A model generated the notes under the pieces. It made no database searches and was not told the DNA's origin. It saw nothing but the letters and a program-made list of their open reading frames with translations. The position numbers and the translations under genes were made by a program. 64,000 nucleotides of DNA, taken from DAOUJI01 sp965237875. Its GTDB lineage: Bacteria > Chloroflexota > Dehalococcoidia > Lucifugimonadales > JAGWBF01. The stretch is from contig CBDEGP010000001.1 of NCBI GenBank assembly GCA_965237875.1, positions 992,001-1,056,000 of the forward strand, given 5' to 3'. Positions 52,146-60,679 of this stretch are shown in pieces; position 1 is the first letter of the stretch; each line of letters opens with the position of its first letter.

Positions 52146-53408
52146 TCATTGGACCGATGCGACCGGCCCTTGAAGAGCGTTGAAGGCTTCTTCGAAGGAG
52201 CCCAACGTGGGTTTCACCCGCACGGGATGGACCACGTGGTCTACGGCCTCCTGGGTCTTCAGGCCGTTGCCGGTCACGTAGGCCACGGTAAGCTCGTCCC
52301 GCTTGATAATTCCGGTTTGGGCCATGTATTTCAGGGCGGAGATTACAACCCCTCCGGCGGTCTCCGTGAAGATGCCTTCGGTCTCGGCCAGCAGCTTCAT
52401 TCCGGCGGCTACGTCCTCCTCGGGCACGGGATAAGCCGTGCCGCCGTTCTGCCGCAGGATGCGGAGAGCGTATATGCCGTCGGCGGGGTTGCCGATGGCC
52501 AATGATTTGGCGATGGTGTCGGGCCGCACCGGCCTGACGATGTCCGCCTCGCTGTCATACGCTTCGACTATGGGCGAGCAGCCCATGGCCTGGGTGAGGT
52601 GCATGTTGGGGGGCGACGGCATGTCCACAAGCCCCAGGTCCGCCAGCTCGTTGAAACCGAGCCATATCTTGGTGAACAGGGAGCCGGAGGCTGAAGGGAC
52701 GACGACGTGTTGGGGCGTCCTCCAACCGAGCTGCTCGACCACTTCGTAAGCCAGGGTCTTGCTTCCTTCGGCGTAGTAGGGGCGCATGTTGATGTTCACA
52801 AAGGCCCAGGGATAGGCGTCGGCGGCCTCGCTGCAGAGCCTGTTGACATCGTCGTAGTTGCCGTCGACGGCGACAACCACAGGGCCGTAGATGGCCGCTC
52901 CGATTATCTTGCCGTATTCCAGGTCCGCCGGAATGAACACGACGGACTTCATTCCTCCACGGGCGGCGTGGGCGGCGACTGCGCACGCCAGGTTGCCGGT
53001 TGAGGCGCAGGCCAAGGTCTCGAACCCGAACTCCTTAGCCTTGGTCGCAGCCACGGTGACGACCCTGTCCTTAAAGGAAAATGAAGGGTTGACGGTGTCG
53101 TTCTTGATGTAGAGGTTGTCCAGACCCAGCAGTTCGCCCAGGTTCTTGGACTTGATCAACGGAGTGAACCCGGCGTTGAGGTCCACGGCCAGGTCATTGT
53201 CCTGTGGCCCGTCGACGGGAAGAAGGTCCTGGTAGCGCCAGAGACTCAAGGGGCCGTTTTCTATTCGCTCCCTGCTGATGACCTTGGCGATTGAGTCGTA
53301 GTCGTATACCGGGCCAAGAGGTCCGAAGCAGAAGTCACAGACGTAGGTGGGTTCTAGTGGGTACTCTCGACCGCATTCCTTGCAGCGGAGAGTGGTGACG
53401 AAAGCCAA
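52146..53408 (-). CDS. thrC: Threonine synthase (PLP fold type II) with N-terminal zinc-ribbon
   Basis: 420 residues. The N-terminus has CKEC (residues 9-12) and CDFC (24-27), a zinc-ribbon-like element seen in some threonine synthases; the PLP lysine is in NPSFSFKDRVV, and the ASTGNLACAVAAHAARGG loop binds phosphate. It converts O-phosphohomoserine to threonine; the neighbouring sulfur-carrier gene leaves room for a different beta-replacement reaction. The start codon is TTG at 53408. Confidence 0.9.
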   Translation of the reverse strand: MAFVTTLRCKECGREYPLEPTYVCDFCFGPLGPVYDYDSIAKVISRERIENGPLSLWRYQDLLPVDGPQDNDLAVDLNAGFTPLIKSKNLGELLGLDNLYIKNDTVNPSFSFKDRVVTVAATKAKEFGFETLACASTGNLACAVAAHAARGGMKSVVFIPADLEYGKIIGAAIYGPVVVAVDGNYDDVNRLCSEAADAYPWAFVNINMRPYYAEGSKTLAYEVVEQLGWRTPQHVVVPSASGSLFTKIWLGFNELADLGLVDMPSPPNMHLTQAMGCSPIVEAYDSEADIVRPVRPDTIAKSLAIGNPADGIYALRILRQNGGTAYPVPEEDVAAGMKLLAETEGIFTETAGGVVISALKYMAQTGIIKRDELTVAYVTGNGLKTQEAVDHVVHPVRVKPTLGSFEEAFNALQGPVASVQ

Positions 53409-53466
53409 TTTAGAAAGGACCTATCCGAAAAATTGGACCGCATAAGACGGGTCGGCAGTTGGGGGG

Positions 53467-53495
53467 ATGCTATCAGAGGCCCTTTCCGTTGTCAA
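53467..53495 (-). promoter_or_regulatory. Promoter of thrC-moaD-like operon
   Basis: Minus strand: TTGACA (53495-53490), 17-base spacer ending in TGA, then TAGCAT (53472-53467). A consensus -35 with an extended -10; the leader is about 50 bases. Confidence 0.75.
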
Positions 53496-53541
53496 GAAGA
53501 ATATGCGTCGGCTGAGGGCGATGAAAGTGACCGGCAGGGGC

Positions 53542-53575
53542 AAAAAGAGGGGCCCCAACAGTTCGTGGGGCCCCT
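53542..53575 (-). terminator. Rho-independent terminator after hsp20
   Basis: On the minus strand, AGGGGCCCC-ACGAACTGTT-GGGGCCCCT followed by CTTTTTG. The 9-bp GC stem is 55 bases beyond the hsp20 stop codon. Confidence 0.88.
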
Positions 53576-53630
53576 GAATTCGCCGTGGACGTGATTGTTT
53601 GGGCATGACGGCGGCGCCGTCCCCGGATGC

Positions 53631-54125
53631 CTAGCTGCCGTCGGCCTCTTCTTGAGGCTCCCCGCCGTTCTGGGCCGGGGACTTGACCTCCAGCTTGATG
53701 ACGTCGGGCTGCGCCTCCTTGCGCTTGGGCAGCGTCACCGTCAGGATGCCGTTGTCGTAGTCGGCCTTGGCCTGGTCTGTATTGACCGACTCCGGCAGAC
53801 GGACGACCCGAGTGTATGCGCCGAAGCTCCGCTCCCGGTGGAGATAGTTCTCGTCCTTGGCCTCCCCGTCCGACTTGCGTTCCGCCTTGATGGTAAGGGC
53901 GTTGTCCCTGATGGTCACGTCCAGGTCCTCGGGCTTGACTCCCGGGACCGACGCCTTCACCTTCAGGTCGTCTCCGTCTTGGTAGACGTCCAACTCCATG
54001 GACCGGGATTCGGTACAGAAGCGGGGATGTCGGTGGCGCGGCCTGAGTGCTTCTCTCCAAAACCGGTCTATTTCCCTGGGAAACCTCTGGGACACTCCGA
54101 AGGGTCTGTAGCTGACTATTCGCAT
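53631..54125 (-). CDS. Small heat-shock protein, Hsp20/alpha-crystallin family
   Basis: ATP-independent holdase. 164 residues: a variable Arg-rich N-terminus, an alpha-crystallin domain (about 43-138; DLKVKASVPGVKPEDLDVTI, then ENYLHRERSFGAYTRVVRLP, and the NGILTVTLPK end motif) and an acidic tail. It is transcribed away from dnaJ-hspR-clpC from a consensus promoter that overlaps a palindrome, and is closed by an intrinsic terminator. Confidence 0.95.
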   Translation of the reverse strand: MRIVSYRPFGVSQRFPREIDRFWREALRPRHRHPRFCTESRSMELDVYQDGDDLKVKASVPGVKPEDLDVTIRDNALTIKAERKSDGEAKDENYLHRERSFGAYTRVVRLPESVNTDQAKADYDNGILTVTLPKRKEAQPDVIKLEVKSPAQNGGEPQEEADGS

Positions 54126-54202
54126 TGCGTTTTCTCCTTCCTAGGGCCTAGTCTGTTCAAGCGGAAGGGGCTGACATGTTTCCCCGCCGCCTCTCAAGTT
54201 GG

Positions 54203-54232
54203 AGTATACAAAGTTGATTTACTATTGTCAAC
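54203..54232 (-). promoter_or_regulatory. hsp20 promoter with overlapping palindromic operator
   Basis: Minus-strand TTGACA (54231-54226), exactly 17 bases, then TATACT (54208-54203). The inverted repeat GTTGA-N10-TCAAC (54213-54232) covers the -35 and spacer, a good place for a repressor; HspR encoded nearby is the natural candidate. The sequence does not match the actinobacterial HAIR consensus exactly. Confidence 0.75.
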
Positions 54233-54248
54233 TATACTGCTGGATAAA

Positions 54249-54264
54249 TATAATAATCATTATA
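54249..54264. repeat. AT-rich perfect palindrome in the heat-shock intergenic region
   Basis: TATAAT-AATC-ATTATA (54249-54264) lies between the two divergent promoters in a strikingly AT-rich stretch. It reads as a -10-like hexamer in both directions; its role is unknown. Confidence 0.6.
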
Positions 54265-54281
54265 TACACCCATACATATTA

Positions 54282-54310
54282 TTGACTTTAGCACACAGGA
54301 TTACTATACT
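54282..54310 (+). promoter_or_regulatory. Promoter of dnaJ-hspR-clpC
   Basis: TTGACT (54282-54287), 17 bases, TATACT (54305-54310). The start of transcription is expected near 54317, 27 bases before the dnaJ ATG. It mirrors the hsp20 promoter with the same -10. Confidence 0.8.
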
Positions 54311-54343
54311 TGATTTGGAATATATTTGACGAGAACCGCTGTA

Positions 54344-55246
54344 ATGGCAACCTACTACGAAACTCTGGGCGTCTCCCGGGACGCTGACGAGAAGGGCATA
54401 CGTCAAGCCTACCGCAAGCTGGCTAGGCAATGGCATCCTGACGTAAACCCTGGTGACGATGAGGCTGAGGCCAAGTTCAAGAGAATCAACGAGGCCTATG
54501 AGGTCTTGTCCGACCCGGAGAAGCGCGTCAAGTATGACAAGTACGGTGAGAACTGGAAGCACGCTGACGAGTTGGACAAAGCCCATGCTTCTCGGGGGAG
54601 GGGCGACTTTGCCTATTGGTTCTCCGGGAATCCGGACATTGACGGTCATTCGGGCGGGTCCTCCGGAGGAGTCTTCGACGAGATATTCTCCGGCTTTCGA
54701 CGCGGCAGGTCCGGTCCATCCCGCCTCCGGTTCACCGCGGCGGTCACGTTGGAGGAGGCGTTCAAGGGGACTGCGAGGATTGTGGACGTGCCTATCCGGT
54801 CCGGGGAGGGGTCCAAGCGAATAGAAGTGAAGATTCCCCCTGGGGTTGACAACGGGTCCACCGTCAGGGTCCCTGTAGGCGACGGAAAGGAAGCCGAGGT
54901 CCACCTGAACATTCAGGTGCGGGAACATTCAAAGTTCAGGCGTTCCGGCGCTGATCTCTACACCGAGGTGGAAGCCCCGGCGCTGGACGCCGTGCTTGGA
55001 GGAGAAGTGGCTGTGCCGACCCTGGGCAAGCGAGTGGGACTGACGATTCCGCCCGAAACCCAGAACGGCCAGACCTTCCGGCTTGTCGGGCAGGGGATGC
55101 CAAGGCTCAACCGGCCCGACTCCAGGGGAGATTTGCACGTAACCGTAAAGGCGGTCCTCCCCAAGGGCCTTACTGATGAGGAACGGCGGCTTTTCGAGGA
55201 AATCAAAGGCTCCTTAAACGCCAGGAGGTCGGCAGTTCAACCATGA
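54344..55246 (+). CDS. DnaJ/CbpA-type co-chaperone
   Basis: 300 residues: J domain with the HPD motif (WHPDVNPGDDEAEAKFKRIN, about 26-45), a Gly/Ser-rich linker (about 90-120), then the two C-terminal substrate-binding beta domains; the zinc-finger domain of full DnaJ is absent, so it is a CbpA-like type II protein. ATG 54344 is chosen over the upstream frame start (54326) because homologues begin directly with YYETLGV. The stop overlaps hspR (ATGA). Confidence 0.93.
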   Translation: MATYYETLGVSRDADEKGIRQAYRKLARQWHPDVNPGDDEAEAKFKRINEAYEVLSDPEKRVKYDKYGENWKHADELDKAHASRGRGDFAYWFSGNPDIDGHSGGSSGGVFDEIFSGFRRGRSGPSRLRFTAAVTLEEAFKGTARIVDVPIRSGEGSKRIEVKIPPGVDNGSTVRVPVGDGKEAEVHLNIQVREHSKFRRSGADLYTEVEAPALDAVLGGEVAVPTLGKRVGLTIPPETQNGQTFRLVGQGMPRLNRPDSRGDLHVTVKAVLPKGLTDEERRLFEEIKGSLNARRSAVQP

Positions 55247-55578
55247 CACAGCGTTTCGAAAGTGAACCATGCTACGTTATCAGCATTGCGGCCCGGCTTG
55301 TCGGGCTGCACGCCCAAACTTTGCGCTACTACGAACGAGTCGGCCTTATAGAACCTTCCCGCTCCGGGGGGAAACAGAGGCTCTACTCCAACGACGACAT
55401 AGAAAAGCTGCGGCGCATCAAGTCTCTCACCGACGACATGGGGATAAATCTGGCAGGGGTTGAAGTCGTGTTGAGGCTCATGGACAGGATGCTCCAGATG
55501 GAGTCGGAACTCGGCAGGCTTTCTGCGGAGGTCTCCCAACTCCGCGGTGGCAGAAACAGCAGACAATCACGCCAATAG
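55243..55578 (+). CDS. hspR: HspR-like MerR-family heat-shock repressor
   Basis: 111 residues with an N-terminal winged helix-turn-helix (VISIAARLVGLHAQTLRYYE, RVGLIEPSRSGGKQRLYS) and a C-terminal helix (about 75-100). It overlaps dnaJ by four bases. HspR proteins are autoregulators of dnaK or clpB operons that act with a chaperone co-repressor. Its targets here are probably the two divergent promoters between 54200 and 54310. Confidence 0.9.
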   Translation: MTQRFESEPCYVISIAARLVGLHAQTLRYYERVGLIEPSRSGGKQRLYSNDDIEKLRRIKSLTDDMGINLAGVEVVLRLMDRMLQMESELGRLSAEVSQLRGGRNSRQSRQ

Positions 55579-55593
55579 GAGGCGTTCACAGCG

Positions 55594-58050
55594 ATGATTA
55601 GACCCGATGAATACACGGAGCAAGGGCGGGAAGTCCTGATGCGCTCTCAGGAGATAGTGCGCCGCCGCCAACACAGCCAGTGGGACGTGGAGCATGTCCT
55701 TTTGGCTCTGCTTGAGCTGGACGATGGGCTTCCTACGGAAATACTCCGGCATCTTGGCATATCCGCCGACGCCGTCAAGGCCGAGCTGAACAAAGCCCTG
55801 GACGCCTCCCCCAAGGTGTCGCTCCAATCAACGGAGGTTTACCCCACTCCCAGGTCGGCCAGGCTCTTGGAGAATGCGAAAAACGAATCGGCAATGATGA
55901 AGGATGAATTCATAGGCGCCGAGCATCTGCTCATCGCTGTTGCTATGGAACGGGAGGGAGACGCGGCCCGAATCCTGAACGAGCATGGCCTGAGCAAGGA
56001 GAAGGTGTATCAAGCCTTGAAGCAGGTGCGAGGACCCCATCGGGTCACCGACCCCCGAGCCGAGAGCAGGTACCGCGCCCTGGAGAGGTACAGCATCGAC
56101 CTGACGGACTTGGCCCGGCAGGGGAGGCTTGATCCCGTCGTAGGGCGTGACGCCGAGGTCCGCAGGGTTATGCAGACGCTCACCCGGCGAAAGAAGAATA
56201 ACCCGGTCATCATCGGAGAGGCCGGCGTGGGGAAGACGGCCATAGCCGAGGGTCTCGCCCAGCGCATTGTGGCAGGCGATGTGCCGACCTCACTCAAGGA
56301 GAGGCGGGTGCTGGCCCTTGACATGGGTGCATTGGTCGCCGGAAGCAAGTTCAGGGGCGAGTTCGAGGACCGCCTCAAGGCAGTGATGGACGAGGTGAAA
56401 GGGGCCGGAGGGGAAGTCATCCTGTTCATAGACGAAATCCACACCGTTGTGGGAGCGGGAAGCGCCGAGGGTTCTATAGACGCCGGAAACCTGCTGAAAC
56501 CCGCATTGTCCAGGGGAGAGCTCCAGTGCATCGGGGCCACCACGACCGAGGAGTACAGGAAGCACATCGAGAAAGACGCCGCACTGGAACGCCGGTTCCA
56601 ACCCATATATCTGGAAGAACCCACCGTTGAGGAGACGGTGGAAATCCTGAAGGCCCTGCGGCCCCGCTATGAGGCTCACCACAAGGTGAAGATTGAAGAC
56701 TCCTCGCTGGATGCGGCCGCAGGTCTAAGCCAGCGTTACCTGGCGGACAGGCGTCTGCCCGACAAGGCCGTGGACCTCATCGACGAAGCGGCCAGCAAGA
56801 TACACATAGACGCCGAGAGCATGCCTTTGGACCTGAAAGGCCGGGAACGCAGGATTCAGGAATTGTCCAACCAGGAGGAGGCCGCCGCCCAGAGGTCCGA
56901 CTATGAACGCGCTGCCGAACTGAAAACCGAGCGCCTGCGCATAGAGCTGGAGTTCGAGGCTGACAGGGACAGCTGGCTCAAGGAAAAGGACATCGACATG
57001 GTGGTTGATGCAGAAGACATCGCAGAGCTCATCTCCCAGTGGACGGGCATCCCGGTGTCCAGGCTGCTGGAAGGGGAAGCCGAGAAACTGCTCCACATGG
57101 AGGAGCGGCTGCACGAGCGCGTCATCGGCCAGCATGAGGGTGTGGCAGCCGTATCCGAGGCCATCAGGCGCGCCCGGTCGGGTCTGGCCGATCCCAAACG
57201 GCCCATAGGCAGCTTCATATTCCTGGGGCCGACCGGCGTGGGAAAGACGGAACTTGCAAGGGCCCTGGCCGAGTTCCTCTTCGACGATGAAGCGAATATG
57301 ATTCGCATCGACATGTCCGAATACATGGAGAAACACACGGTTTCCCGGCTCATCGGCGCCCCGCCCGGGTACGTTGGATTCGACGACGGCGGGCAGCTTA
57401 CGGAGGCGGTGCGACGGCATCCCTTCAGGGTCCTTCTCTTCGATGAGGTGGAGAAGGCCCATCCTGACGTGTTCAACGTCATGCTTCAGGTCCTCGAGGA
57501 CGGCCGACTGACCGACGGTCATGGCCGTACGGTTGACTTCAGGAACACGGTCGTCATCATGACCAGCAACCTGGGCACGGCTCAGATAGGAAACAGGCCC
57601 TTCGGCTTCCGCTCAGACGGGAAGGACGCTATCGACGCGGAACGTCTGAGGGAAACTGTCCAGAATGCCTTGAAGCATGCGTTCAGACCGGAGTTCCTCA
57701 ACAGGATCGACGAGATTATCGTGTTCAATCCCCTCAGCAAAGAGGAGATCGAAAGCATCGTGGACCTGATGGCGGCTGACGTGCTGCGCCGGCTGGAGGA
57801 CCGCGGCATTGCCTTCGAGTTGACCCAGGCCGCTCGGGAGTGGCTGTCCAAGGAGGGATTCGACCCCGCCTTTGGAGCCCGTCCGTTGCGGAGAGCCATC
57901 CAACGCCACCTGGAGACGCCGTTGTCCAAGGAGATATTGAGCGGCGGCTTCGTTGAGGGTGACCGCATCCTGGTGGACTGCGATCGGTCCGGTCTGGCCT
58001 TCACGAAGAAAGACATAAGCGCCAAGGCTGCGGCCGGGGTAAGCTCCTGA
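55594..58050 (+). CDS. clpC: ClpC-type AAA+ unfoldase (Clp protease ATP-binding subunit)
   Basis: 818 residues: Clp N-domain repeats (about 1-145), AAA1 with Walker A GEAGVGKT (208-215), a short middle domain of about 50 residues containing a UVR-like SDYERAAELKTERLRIE helix pair, and AAA2 with Walker A GPTGVGKT (545-552) and an arginine-finger helix. The short middle domain and UVR motif mark ClpC rather than ClpB. It feeds ClpP or acts as a disaggregase. It is third in the heat-shock operon. Confidence 0.93.
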   Translation: MIRPDEYTEQGREVLMRSQEIVRRRQHSQWDVEHVLLALLELDDGLPTEILRHLGISADAVKAELNKALDASPKVSLQSTEVYPTPRSARLLENAKNESAMMKDEFIGAEHLLIAVAMEREGDAARILNEHGLSKEKVYQALKQVRGPHRVTDPRAESRYRALERYSIDLTDLARQGRLDPVVGRDAEVRRVMQTLTRRKKNNPVIIGEAGVGKTAIAEGLAQRIVAGDVPTSLKERRVLALDMGALVAGSKFRGEFEDRLKAVMDEVKGAGGEVILFIDEIHTVVGAGSAEGSIDAGNLLKPALSRGELQCIGATTTEEYRKHIEKDAALERRFQPIYLEEPTVEETVEILKALRPRYEAHHKVKIEDSSLDAAAGLSQRYLADRRLPDKAVDLIDEAASKIHIDAESMPLDLKGRERRIQELSNQEEAAAQRSDYERAAELKTERLRIELEFEADRDSWLKEKDIDMVVDAEDIAELISQWTGIPVSRLLEGEAEKLLHMEERLHERVIGQHEGVAAVSEAIRRARSGLADPKRPIGSFIFLGPTGVGKTELARALAEFLFDDEANMIRIDMSEYMEKHTVSRLIGAPPGYVGFDDGGQLTEAVRRHPFRVLLFDEVEKAHPDVFNVMLQVLEDGRLTDGHGRTVDFRNTVVIMTSNLGTAQIGNRPFGFRSDGKDAIDAERLRETVQNALKHAFRPEFLNRIDEIIVFNPLSKEEIESIVDLMAADVLRRLEDRGIAFELTQAAREWLSKEGFDPAFGARPLRRAIQRHLETPLSKEILSGGFVEGDRILVDCDRSGLAFTKKDISAKAAAGVSS

Positions 58051-58076
58051 TTGAGCGGCCGGACCGATATGTAAAT

Positions 58077-58916
58077 GTGCAGACGGACCGGCGTTGGTCT
58101 AAAGGCCCTGCCAATGTCCGGGTAAGGTACGTATCCGAGGGGGAGGGGCCTGCCGTGCTGCTGGTGCACGGCTTGGGCGCCTCCCTCGCCGTTTGGGGAG
58201 AGAACATAGGCCCGCTGGCAGAGGTTGGCTCTGTGTACGCCATAGACCTGCCCGGGCATGGGAAGTCTGACAAGCCCGGCGGCCTCCGCTACGACCCGGT
58301 GGCGGGCGGCCATTTCTTAATGTCGCTGATGGACGCCTTGGGACTGCAGCGAGCTGTGCTGGTCGGCAACTCAGCCGGAGGCCTGGTTTCTTCCTGGAGC
58401 GCGATCAACTATCCGGACCGGGTCAGGGGTCTGGTGTTGGTCGACTCGGCGGGTCTGGATCGAAGGATGCCCTGGTTCTTTCGTCTGTCCACCGTTCCCA
58501 AGTTGGGGGAACTGCTGCATTCACCGGCGGCGTTGAATGGACCCAACATGGCCAAGAGTGTGTTCCATCGACCAAGACCTGCGGATGAGCGCCTGCTGCA
58601 TGATCTAGCGGCTTCCCGGAACAACCCCGACGCCAAGCGGGCTGAGCTGGAGTCCATCAGGTCGGGCATAAACGTCCTGGGGCTAAAAAAGGAGATGATG
58701 GTGTTGCCGGCCTTGTCGGGTCTCGGTAGGCCCATCATGGTCATCTGGGGCGGAGAAGACCGTATATTTCCCGTGTCCCATGCTCAACGCGCTCTCAAGG
58801 CCCTTACCGTAGGTCCAATGCATGTAATCCCCGATGCTGGACACTGGCCTATGCTTGAAAAGTCCAGGGAGTTCAACAAGCTGGCGGCGTCTTTCATCGG
58901 GGGGATTGAAGATTAG
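58077..58916 (+). CDS. Alpha/beta hydrolase
   Basis: 279 residues, GTG start. LLVHGLGASLAVW (oxyanion hole), nucleophile in GNSAGG (about S99), Asp in WGGEDRIFP (about D227) and His in DAGHWP (about H255). The closest general pattern is the epoxide-hydrolase/C-C hydrolase/haloperoxidase group. The gene lies 26 bases after clpC in the same direction and may be co-transcribed. Substrate unknown. Confidence 0.9.
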   Translation: MQTDRRWSKGPANVRVRYVSEGEGPAVLLVHGLGASLAVWGENIGPLAEVGSVYAIDLPGHGKSDKPGGLRYDPVAGGHFLMSLMDALGLQRAVLVGNSAGGLVSSWSAINYPDRVRGLVLVDSAGLDRRMPWFFRLSTVPKLGELLHSPAALNGPNMAKSVFHRPRPADERLLHDLAASRNNPDAKRAELESIRSGINVLGLKKEMMVLPALSGLGRPIMVIWGGEDRIFPVSHAQRALKALTVGPMHVIPDAGHWPMLEKSREFNKLAASFIGGIED

Positions 58917-58960
58917 GGTGTGTTCACACTAGAATGTACGTCCTACCGCACCCCTCAAAT

Positions 58961-59120
58961 GTCATTCCGAACGCAGCGCAGCGGAGTGAGGAATCTACAA
59001 ACCCTGTCCTCAAACCCAGTGCGTCAAAAGCGCAACGCCAGAGGGCAAAGACCTGTGGGTCGAGTTGTGTCATGACTCCGAACAACGTCCTTAGATTCCT
59101 CGCTGCGCTTCGGAATGACA
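58961..59120. repeat. Inverted pair of GTCATTCCGA...GAGGAATCT repeats
   Basis: GTCATTCCGAACGCAGCGCA through GAGTGAGGAATCT (58961-58996) and, in reverse, AGATTCCTCGCTGCGCTTCG through GAATGACA (59093-59120). They fill most of the 245-base gap between the hydrolase and the FAD oxidase genes, which converge here; no gene is present. Confidence 0.85.
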
Positions 59121-59161
59121 GGTTCGGAGGTTTCGGCGCCCAGCTTCAATGTTGACAAGGG

Positions 59162-60562
59162 CTAGAACAGCTTACCCGGGTTCATGATGGAGTAGGGGTC
59201 CAGGGCCTTCTTTATGGCTGCCGCGGCCTGGTATCCGACTTCCATCTCCCTCGGAAGCAAATGGGCAAGCTTGACTCCCACTCCGTGGCAATACTCCATA
59301 GCGCCGCCCATGTCCTGGGCGAGGCTGAGTATCCGGTCTACAGTCTCTCCCATGCCGGGAGTCGGCGACTCGTAAGTTTCCTGCCCCTCTGCGGCCTCCC
59401 CGGGGACGATGAGCATTGAAAAAAGCTGGGGCTGCCCCCATATAGCGTACTCGATGGCCTTCATCCCGTTCTCCTCGAGGATTCCATCGCATATCCGGCG
59501 GTATTCCAGCGTCTTGGATATGGGAAGGGCCACGTGGAGATAGTCAAACGACCTCCATCTGCGCTCCCACCGTACCTTTCTGGGCTGGCCCAGCATCTCC
59601 TCTTTGTACCACAGCCCTGACGAATGGCGTTGGTTCCAGTATTCCAGGGTCGGGTCCGGGCCAAGGTCGACGCCCCCATAGCTTTCACATACTTCGAGGC
59701 GCCTGCGGGACTGGGCTTCAACCCCTTCCTTGAACCCTTCATGCATCAGATAGAGATAGACCCGGTGGTCGGCATCCTCCGTCAGGTCCACCAAAGAGGG
59801 TCTGATTCCCAGGGCCAGGCATTCCGCGACGGCATTGAAACCGGATTCGAAGGATGGGAATTCCAGCGCCGAGAACAAACGCTCTTCCGGGACTCTGAAT
59901 ACATTAAGCGTAGCCTTGGTGATTACGCCGAAAGCGCCTTCCGAACCGATGAACAAATGGTTTAGATTAGGGCCGGCTGAGGACTTGGGAACGGCCCTAG
60001 TTGTCAGCAGCTCCCCGGTGGGAAGCACGACCTCCAGGGCTGCGACTTGCCGGCCCATGGGGCCGTGGGCCCCGGCCAGGTATCCCACGCCGTTGGTGGA
60101 TATTGCTCCCCCCACGGTGGCAATAGGGACGCTCCAGGGGTCATGCCCAATCATTAGACCGTAGGGTTCCAGCGCAGCGCCCACGTCCGCAAGTATCGCT
60201 CCCGCCTCGACTACAACGGTCATGTCCTCTGCATTGACGGATATGACGCGGTTGAGGCCTTTCAGGTCCAGGATGACGCCTCCCTGGACCGGTATAGCTC
60301 CTCCCATGACTCCGGTCCCTCCTCCGTGGGGGACCACGGGGACCTTATAGCTGCAGGCGAGGCGCATGACTTGGGACACCTGATCGGCGGACCCGGGTTT
60401 GACCACCGCCCAGGCCATGGCGTTGAGAATGTCAGCGTCGTGAAAGACCCTGTGAGGCGTAAGTGCGTCGCAGGAGTATCGGTCCAGGTCGGCTGCGTCC
60501 ACCGAAACGTTGTCCTGGCCGCAGACCTCGATCAGCCGGCCCAGAAACTCGGCGTCAATCAT
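59162..60562 (-). CDS. FAD-linked oxidase (glycolate oxidase GlcD / D-lactate dehydrogenase family)
   Basis: 466 residues: N-terminal PCMH-type FAD domain with VVPHGGGTGVMGGAIPVQGG and the GHDPWSVPIATVGGAISTNG segment, and the C-terminal FAD-oxidase domain ending YSIMNPGKLF. It oxidises 2-hydroxy acids such as glycolate, D-lactate or longer analogues, passing electrons to an unknown acceptor. No Fe-S partner (GlcF) is adjacent. Located 117 bases downstream of cysS. Confidence 0.92.
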   Translation of the reverse strand: MIDAEFLGRLIEVCGQDNVSVDAADLDRYSCDALTPHRVFHDADILNAMAWAVVKPGSADQVSQVMRLACSYKVPVVPHGGGTGVMGGAIPVQGGVILDLKGLNRVISVNAEDMTVVVEAGAILADVGAALEPYGLMIGHDPWSVPIATVGGAISTNGVGYLAGAHGPMGRQVAALEVVLPTGELLTTRAVPKSSAGPNLNHLFIGSEGAFGVITKATLNVFRVPEERLFSALEFPSFESGFNAVAECLALGIRPSLVDLTEDADHRVYLYLMHEGFKEGVEAQSRRRLEVCESYGGVDLGPDPTLEYWNQRHSSGLWYKEEMLGQPRKVRWERRWRSFDYLHVALPISKTLEYRRICDGILEENGMKAIEYAIWGQPQLFSMLIVPGEAAEGQETYESPTPGMGETVDRILSLAQDMGGAMEYCHGVGVKLAHLLPREMEVGYQAAAAIKKALDPYSIMNPGKLF

Positions 60563-60679
60563 GACTGCGGCGGTGGAGCCCAGAATGCAGAACTCTTGTC
60601 ATAGCGGCGGCAGGCAAACGGGCGGCTCCGTCGGACGGTGGTCCAACAGAGCGGCCCGGCAGAGTCGCCGTCCTGGTCA

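Noticed and set aside
55594..58050. clpB disaggregase
   Set aside because: The middle domain is about 50 residues with a UVR-like motif; ClpB has a coiled coil of over 100 residues.
58934..59155. 73-codon open frame after the alpha/beta hydrolase
   Set aside because: It is a translation of an inverted pair of dispersed repeats (peptides such as VIPNAAQRSEES and RFLAALRNDR are typical of such DNA).
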